From the IMG/VR virus record IMGVR_UViG_3300025132_004452, positions 1 through 59,888 of that record: a stretch of DNA of 59,888 bases. One strand, given 5' to 3'. A model generated the notes under the pieces. It had not been told where the DNA came from. It worked only from the letters and a program-made list of their open reading frames with translations, and did no database searches. Source of the stretch: a virus. Below are positions 55,969-59,888 of the stretch, piece by piece (the first letter of the stretch is position 1; the number at the start of each line of letters is the position of its first letter). Position numbers and translations under genes: made by a program.

Positions 55969-58194
55969 TTATTTGTTTATTTTTGAAATAAAACCATCAT
56001 TATCGTATTTTGCAAAATTTAAATTTACTGGTTGTTTACTTCTTATTAAATTAGGTCTATATTTATTCTTATTGCAAGCCATTATGGCTAGTCCAGAACT
56101 TATTGAAGCATCGTGCTTTGTTCTATTGTTAATATTAAAAGCAGCCCAATCTTCTAAAGTTTTTTGATGATACATATCACCCCAAGAGTCATTCGCAAAA
56201 CCAACATAGTTTTCTACATAAAACTCTATAGCAGCAGCATGCGCTTGCTTAATATCTTCACTTGAGTTTGGTATACCACCTATTTCTTTTTCTGTTACAG
56301 ATAATCTATTCCAAAGTTTATCAGGACGATTCATACTATAACCTCTATAACCTCTTCTTCTCAAGTAGTATAATAATCTAGGTTTATTATTTTCTGCAAG
56401 TATAGGCATACCATAAAAAACCAAAGCCATAAGCACGTCTTCAAAAAATATTTCAGCAGTCTGTGGTCTAGCTATGTATTCTAAAAAGAAATGATGAGGA
56501 GGTGCATCCTCCATACTAAATTTTGTTAAGCCGTGTAAAGATCCATTAGATCCTTTACCGTCAACAGTACCTGATATATCATAACTATCACAACCAAAAC
56601 CTCCTAAATGCTCATTACCAGGGTATTTAATACCGTTCTTTATTATAATGTTGTTTTGTAAGTTTTTGTTAGGAACCCAACTAACCATAAATCTTCCATT
56701 TTGGTCTGGTACAAATACCACTCTAGTATCTCTTATTCCACCTTCCCAAATAAACTTACCTTTAGTTACGTTAGCAGTATTATTTATTTCTTGATTATAA
56801 TCTATTTGTTCGTAAATTTTTATAAGATTAAATAAACTTTGTTTAGTTTCATCTCTAAAAGCGTGCTGCTCGGTTCTTGGAAACTGTCTATAGTATTCAT
56901 TTAAACTATCTTGATCAGATTTTAATCCATCTACTTCATTTTCCCAATGCTCTATTACTCCTGTTTCAATTGGTAAACCGTCGACTCCGATTGTTTTATT
57001 TTTTGGCGTAACAAATACAGGTGATCCAAAAGTATCCATGAATCCTTCGTAGTTCCATTCCATAGGGATGAAAAGAGAATAGAGTCCGCTAGAAGTTTGT
57101 CCGTTTCTATTTCTTTTTGTAACGTCTGAATTGTAGTAAAGTTTTTTGAAGTTATTTCCACCTTTATCTAATGCATTTGAAGTTGAGCCCATCATACATT
57201 TACCTACGATTCTACGTCCTAGTCTTAATGTAGTTTTTGTAACTCTCCAGTTATTTAATATGTTGTCAGGTCTTTCCCATTTACCACTTTCATCATGGGC
57301 TAGTATTTTTAACTTTTCACCATCATAAGAGTTATCACCTGTGTTTTTCCAATCAATTGTTGTATCTAGTCCTTTTAATTCAGCTAGTTTAACATTGTCA
57401 TCTAGTTTACGTCTAGTAAGTTTTGAAGCTGGGACTCTATATGCCAGTTCGGTCTTAGGACGATCCATACCGTCTTGGATTGGTTTGAAAAAAAACGGAT
57501 AGTTAACGGATATTGGTACAACTTTGTCTGTGAACATTTTTTTAGCATCTGCTCCAGATTTTGAAAGGATACCGAATCTCGCGTCTGAAGATATAGTGGC
57601 TTGGTTAACAAGTTCTGCTGATGACATAAAGGAGAAACCAGACCGTCTGTTTTTAAGGTAACACATTCCGTAACATCTAATATCGGCTTTACACGCTTCC
57701 CAAAAAATGAAGAATAATCGATTTGCTTCTCTATAATCTGGTGCTCCAATGTCAATTTTTGACCATTGCAAATACATGTAATGAGTACCAGTAATATAAG
57801 TGGCCATACCACCATTATAGAACCAATAACCCAGTTCTCTGCGTTTAAATTCTTCATCTATATAATTATACCATTTTTCTTTAAAATCACTAGGATACTC
57901 ATCCCAATCAAACCTACTTTTAATTCTAGCTAGTTCTTTTGGGTATTCTTGTTTTTCCCAGTATTGCTCCGCTTTGTTTTCACTTCGTTTAAAAGGTTCA
58001 TCTGCTTTTGGTAAAGCAATGCGTAGGTTTTGAATTTCAATGATCTGTCCAATTTGTCCAGTTTTACTAATTACTATAAAATCATAATCTGCATTATAAC
58101 CATACTCCCATTTTTTTAACCTATTTTGTTTAGATAATATTTTAGGGTTGACTATATCTTTTACTTCTTTCCAAAGCGTTTGTTCATAACTCAT
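55969..58194 (-). CDS. terL: Terminase large subunit (crAss-like TerL)
   Basis: A 741 aa packaging motor with ATPase and nuclease parts. 'CYLKNRRSGFSFMSSAELVN' (about 178-197) takes the Walker A place but lacks the usual G-x-x-G-K-S/T lysine-serine core; Walker B is 'LKILAHDESGKW'. The nuclease side contains 'FGCDSYDISGTVDGKGSNG' (metal-binding Asp) and 'FFEDVLMALVFYGMPILAEN'. It resembles TerL of crAss-like phages. Its start overlaps the small gene upstream by 4 bases. Confidence 0.88.
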   Translation of the reverse strand: MSYEQTLWKEVKDIVNPKILSKQNRLKKWEYGYNADYDFIVISKTGQIGQIIEIQNLRIALPKADEPFKRSENKAEQYWEKQEYPKELARIKSRFDWDEYPSDFKEKWYNYIDEEFKRRELGYWFYNGGMATYITGTHYMYLQWSKIDIGAPDYREANRLFFIFWEACKADIRCYGMCYLKNRRSGFSFMSSAELVNQATISSDARFGILSKSGADAKKMFTDKVVPISVNYPFFFKPIQDGMDRPKTELAYRVPASKLTRRKLDDNVKLAELKGLDTTIDWKNTGDNSYDGEKLKILAHDESGKWERPDNILNNWRVTKTTLRLGRRIVGKCMMGSTSNALDKGGNNFKKLYYNSDVTKRNRNGQTSSGLYSLFIPMEWNYEGFMDTFGSPVFVTPKNKTIGVDGLPIETGVIEHWENEVDGLKSDQDSLNEYYRQFPRTEQHAFRDETKQSLFNLIKIYEQIDYNQEINNTANVTKGKFIWEGGIRDTRVVFVPDQNGRFMVSWVPNKNLQNNIIIKNGIKYPGNEHLGGFGCDSYDISGTVDGKGSNGSLHGLTKFSMEDAPPHHFFLEYIARPQTAEIFFEDVLMALVFYGMPILAENNKPRLLYYLRRRGYRGYSMNRPDKLWNRLSVTEKEIGGIPNSSEDIKQAHAAAIEFYVENYVGFANDSWGDMYHQKTLEDWAAFNINNRTKHDASISSGLAIMACNKNKYRPNLIRSKQPVNLNFAKYDNDGFISKINK

Positions 58195-58466
58195 TTACTA
58201 CGCCCTTCTGCAAAACCTCTAAAAGATGATTCTTCTTTCTTTTCTTTAGGTTTACCACTTAGTAATTGCTCTTCTTCTTCAATACGCTTAAGTATTTCAA
58301 AAGCGTCGAATATAGCTAGCTTTTTTGTAGCAGCAGCATTTTTTAACCTATCAGCTGAAACATCTTCTCCTGTGTCTACTATTGGTTCTTGAGCTACTTT
58401 TATTAGCTCTTTAACTGCTAACTGCCCAGCTTGGATTATATTCTTCTTCGTCTCCTTGGTATTCAT
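58191..58466 (-). CDS. Small protein before TerL, candidate small terminase (91 aa)
   Basis: Helical, charged: 'MNTKETKKNIIQAGQLAVKE', 'LIKVAQEPIVDTGEDVSADR', 'AATKKLAIFDAFEILKRIEE'. It is the gene immediately before TerL and overlaps its start by 4 bases. A small helical DNA-binding subunit fits TerS by position, though no HTH motif is clear. It starts within the upstream gene (56-base overlap). Confidence 0.5.
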   Translation of the reverse strand: MNTKETKKNIIQAGQLAVKELIKVAQEPIVDTGEDVSADRLKNAAATKKLAIFDAFEILKRIEEEEQLLSGKPKEKKEESSFRGFAEGRSK

Positions 58467-59004
58467 GTGTTAAGGCTATATCATTAGATTTCATACAATA
58501 AAGGCGTTCGCCTTCAATAATAAACTCAAACTCTGAGTTGGGAGTGAATACAACAAGTGCTCCAGGATGTAATCCTACACGTTCTAAGGACTTATTAGAA
58601 TATTTTAATACACCAAAGTATTCTCTTTCTTTTTTGTTATGTATATTGTCTATACCTTTTATAGGTTTTACAAAACAATAATTTAAATGGCATTTATCAT
58701 TATACATATATATCTGCTGTGGAGAGCAAAAATACATATTATCTTTAAAATATGTGCCACTATTCTTTTCTCTACCTTTTACATCATAGTATCTTCTAAA
58801 AACATTATGATGAACATATACATTATCACCAACTTTTATTTTAGTTTTATAAGCAGCTGGAATAGAAACTACAACTGCTTTTTTACTAACAAAAATATGA
58901 TTTTCAATATTGGTGTTTACTATAAGTTCTTTACCATTTACATTTTTAGTATTGTCATATCTTTCTTCTAAAGGCTTGACAATAAAATCATATAAACTCT
59001 TCAT
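58411..59004 (-). CDS. Beta-rich protein next to the terminase (197 aa), unknown
   Basis: 'FVSKKAVVVSIPAAYKTKIK' followed by 'VGDNVYVHHNVFRRYYDVKG', then 'YFGVLKYSNKSLERVGLHPG' and 'ALVVFTPNSEFEFI', suggest two small beta-barrels of GroES-like pattern (V-G-D-x-V-x-V/I-H-x-N). This is weak; the protein is found beside TerL in other flavobacterial phages. It overlaps the candidate small terminase by 56 bases. Confidence 0.5.
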   Translation of the reverse strand: MKSLYDFIVKPLEERYDNTKNVNGKELIVNTNIENHIFVSKKAVVVSIPAAYKTKIKVGDNVYVHHNVFRRYYDVKGREKNSGTYFKDNMYFCSPQQIYMYNDKCHLNYCFVKPIKGIDNIHNKKEREYFGVLKYSNKSLERVGLHPGALVVFTPNSEFEFIIEGERLYCMKSNDIALTHEYQGDEEEYNPSWAVSS

Positions 59005-59231
59005 TAATATGTTAAGTCAAATTCAACAGATATAGCCATATTTTTATTAAACTTTTTCCAAGGTAAAACTTCATTATTCTTTTTTATATAAATAGAATAT
59101 TCCCCGTTGTTTTCATTGTTTAATATATCACATATAGTATGGCCACCATAAACCTCTTGACCTAAAGAATAATGCATAGCATCATTTTTATAGTCAGAAC
59201 CTATACTTATTTTTCTAATAACTTTTGACAT
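59004..59231 (-). CDS. Small late protein (75 aa), unknown
   Basis: 'MSKVIRKISIGSDYKNDAMH' then 'YSLGQEVYGGHTICDILNNE' and 'YSIYIKKNNEVLPWKKFNKN'. Beta-strand-rich domain. Shares one base with the genes on both sides, so it is coupled to them. Unknown. Confidence 0.55.
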   Translation of the reverse strand: MSKVIRKISIGSDYKNDAMHYSLGQEVYGGHTICDILNNENNGEYSIYIKKNNEVLPWKKFNKNMAISVEFDLTY

Positions 59232-59488
59232 TACGAAACAGGTTCTTCAATTTCTTCTTTTGACTCTATTTTTTCATAACTTCCGTCATCAAGATTTACT
59301 TCTATAGATCCATAAGTTTTTTCTAAAGCGCTTTTTTGTTCACCTATTTCAGTGTTTAAAATAGCTATGTCATGAAGTAACCCATGCTTTTGAGTTTCTA
59401 AAACCCCTATGTCAGATACTAATCTTTGCAACTTTTCTTGTTGACCTTTTATAGTTTCTAATTCTTCTTTTGTTATTTTATTTTCCAT
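59231..59488 (-). CDS. Small coiled-coil late protein (85 aa)
   Basis: A long helix: 'EELETIKGQQEKLQRLVSDI' and 'LLHDIAILNTEIGEQKSALE', with an acidic end 'ESKEEIEEPVS'. Such coiled-coil proteins are common before terminase in marine phages. The role is unknown. Confidence 0.55.
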   Translation of the reverse strand: MENKITKEELETIKGQQEKLQRLVSDIGVLETQKHGLLHDIAILNTEIGEQKSALEKTYGSIEVNLDDGSYEKIESKEEIEEPVS

Positions 59489-59513
59489 TTAATTTAATTT
59501 AATTGTATTTGTT

Positions 59514-59765
59514 TTACTCTCCAGGTCCTGCATTTGGATCTGTCCAAGCTGCCGTTGCCATCAAAGCTAAAGCTTCTTCATGATTCATTGTACTTACCGG
59601 AGTTAATGAACCATTAGTAATAAAACTAGGCTCAACTTGGTAAGACAATAACCCTTGAGTGTTTGCTAAGTTTCTTCTCATTGTTTGAGCTGAAGACTGA
59701 TTCACTTGACTGAACAAAATAGCATTTGTATCGTCTAAGTTTATTACTGCATAAGTTGTTGCCAT
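59514..59765 (-). CDS. Small late protein (83 aa), unknown
   Basis: 'MATTYAVINLDDTNAILFSQ', 'VNQSSAQTMRRNLANTQGLL' and 'HEEALALMATAAWTDPNAGP'. It is compact with helix and strand mix; similar proteins appear beside packaging genes in other marine phages. It follows the LamG gene if the genome is circular (60-base gap). Unknown. Confidence 0.55.
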   Translation of the reverse strand: MATTYAVINLDDTNAILFSQVNQSSAQTMRRNLANTQGLLSYQVEPSFITNGSLTPVSTMNHEEALALMATAAWTDPNAGPGE

Positions 59766-59825
59766 TGTTTAATTGTTATTTGTTATCTTGTTGTTATTTA
59801 TATATTTACTTGTTTAATTTCTTTT

Positions 59826-59888
59826 TTACGATGATATATCCGGTACGCTAGACGTTTTATCATCAGCTGCCATATTAATTGAAAAAGC
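59826..59888 (-). CDS. C-terminal 20 residues of the LamG gene (continuation of 1..642)
   Basis: The minus-strand frame is open from base 59888 and stops with TAA at 59826-59828. Residues read AFSINMAADDKTSSVPDISS. The phase matches the frame that leaves base 1, so the two pieces join without a shift as one protein. The tail resembles the short 'N-M-x-A-D-D...V-P' ends often found after phage LamG domains. This is the main evidence that the window is a circle. If the ends do not join, this is simply the end of an unknown gene. Confidence 0.65.
   Translation of the reverse strand, partial: AFSINMAADDKTSSVPDISS

Overview
The window looks like the complete genome of a lytic, short-tailed (podovirus-like) phage of a marine flavobacterium. 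The reading frame of the leftmost gene, which runs off base 1 on the minus strand, continues in frame at base 59888 and stops at 59826. The sequence is therefore probably a circular or circularly permuted ~59.9 kb genome opened inside a LamG-domain gene. The DNA is AT-rich and most starts lack a Shine-Dalgarno sequence and have A/T-rich leaders, as in Bacteroidota. The terminase, portal, capsid, ring and muzzle-like proteins resemble those of crAss-like phages of Bacteroidota. No integrase, repressor-integrase module or lysogeny att site was seen, and no DNA or RNA polymerase was recognised.

Layout. (1) Leftward late block: one convoy running from 11489 down to 1, through the numbering origin, then from 59888 down to 29130. 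Its left part (1-11489) carries LamG and two YadA-like fibres, a spike-base-like protein, a 3-TM holin, a T7-type amidase, small membrane proteins, many tiny lysine-rich proteins, and a complete GroES-GroEL pair. Its right part (29130-59765) carries the packaging and virion module: TerL, portal, scaffold-like protein, major capsid, decoration protein, ring/connector proteins, two large muzzle/stabilisation-like proteins, internal proteins and a 3154-residue polyvalent protein. (2) A divergent control region (about 11490-11894) holding a C-rich tract, a dyad element and the first early promoter. (3) A rightward early/middle block (11895-27718): many small unknown genes driven by a seven-member promoter family, then a ligase, HTH and sigma-like regulators, an ERF/exonuclease/SSB recombination set, a primase-helicase, a thymidylate-synthase-family enzyme with dCMP-type specificity, MazG-like enzymes, a resolvase-like nuclease and a B12-dependent ribonucleotide reductase. 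(4) A separate leftward accessory gene (27823-28995) for a Bacteroidota-type lipoprotein, isolated between terminators.

How it may work. The repeated early promoters express small host-takeover genes. The HTH and sigma-like proteins may switch expression to the late convoy. RNR, the thymidylate-synthase-family enzyme and the MazG proteins reshape the nucleotide pool, possibly to make cytosine-modified DNA. The primase-helicase, ligase and recombination set replicate it, presumably with the host polymerase. Phage chaperonins help fold virion proteins. The giant protein, with metallopeptidase, sigma-like and HAD segments, may be delivered into the host with the DNA. The most unusual signals are a structured RNA ending in a tRNA T-arm mimic (14203-14313), a 46-48 bp dyad element in three copies, an apparently leaderless promoter family, a 12-residue CxxC-CxxC peptide after the RNR, and the Asn-to-Asp change in the thymidylate-synthase-family enzyme.
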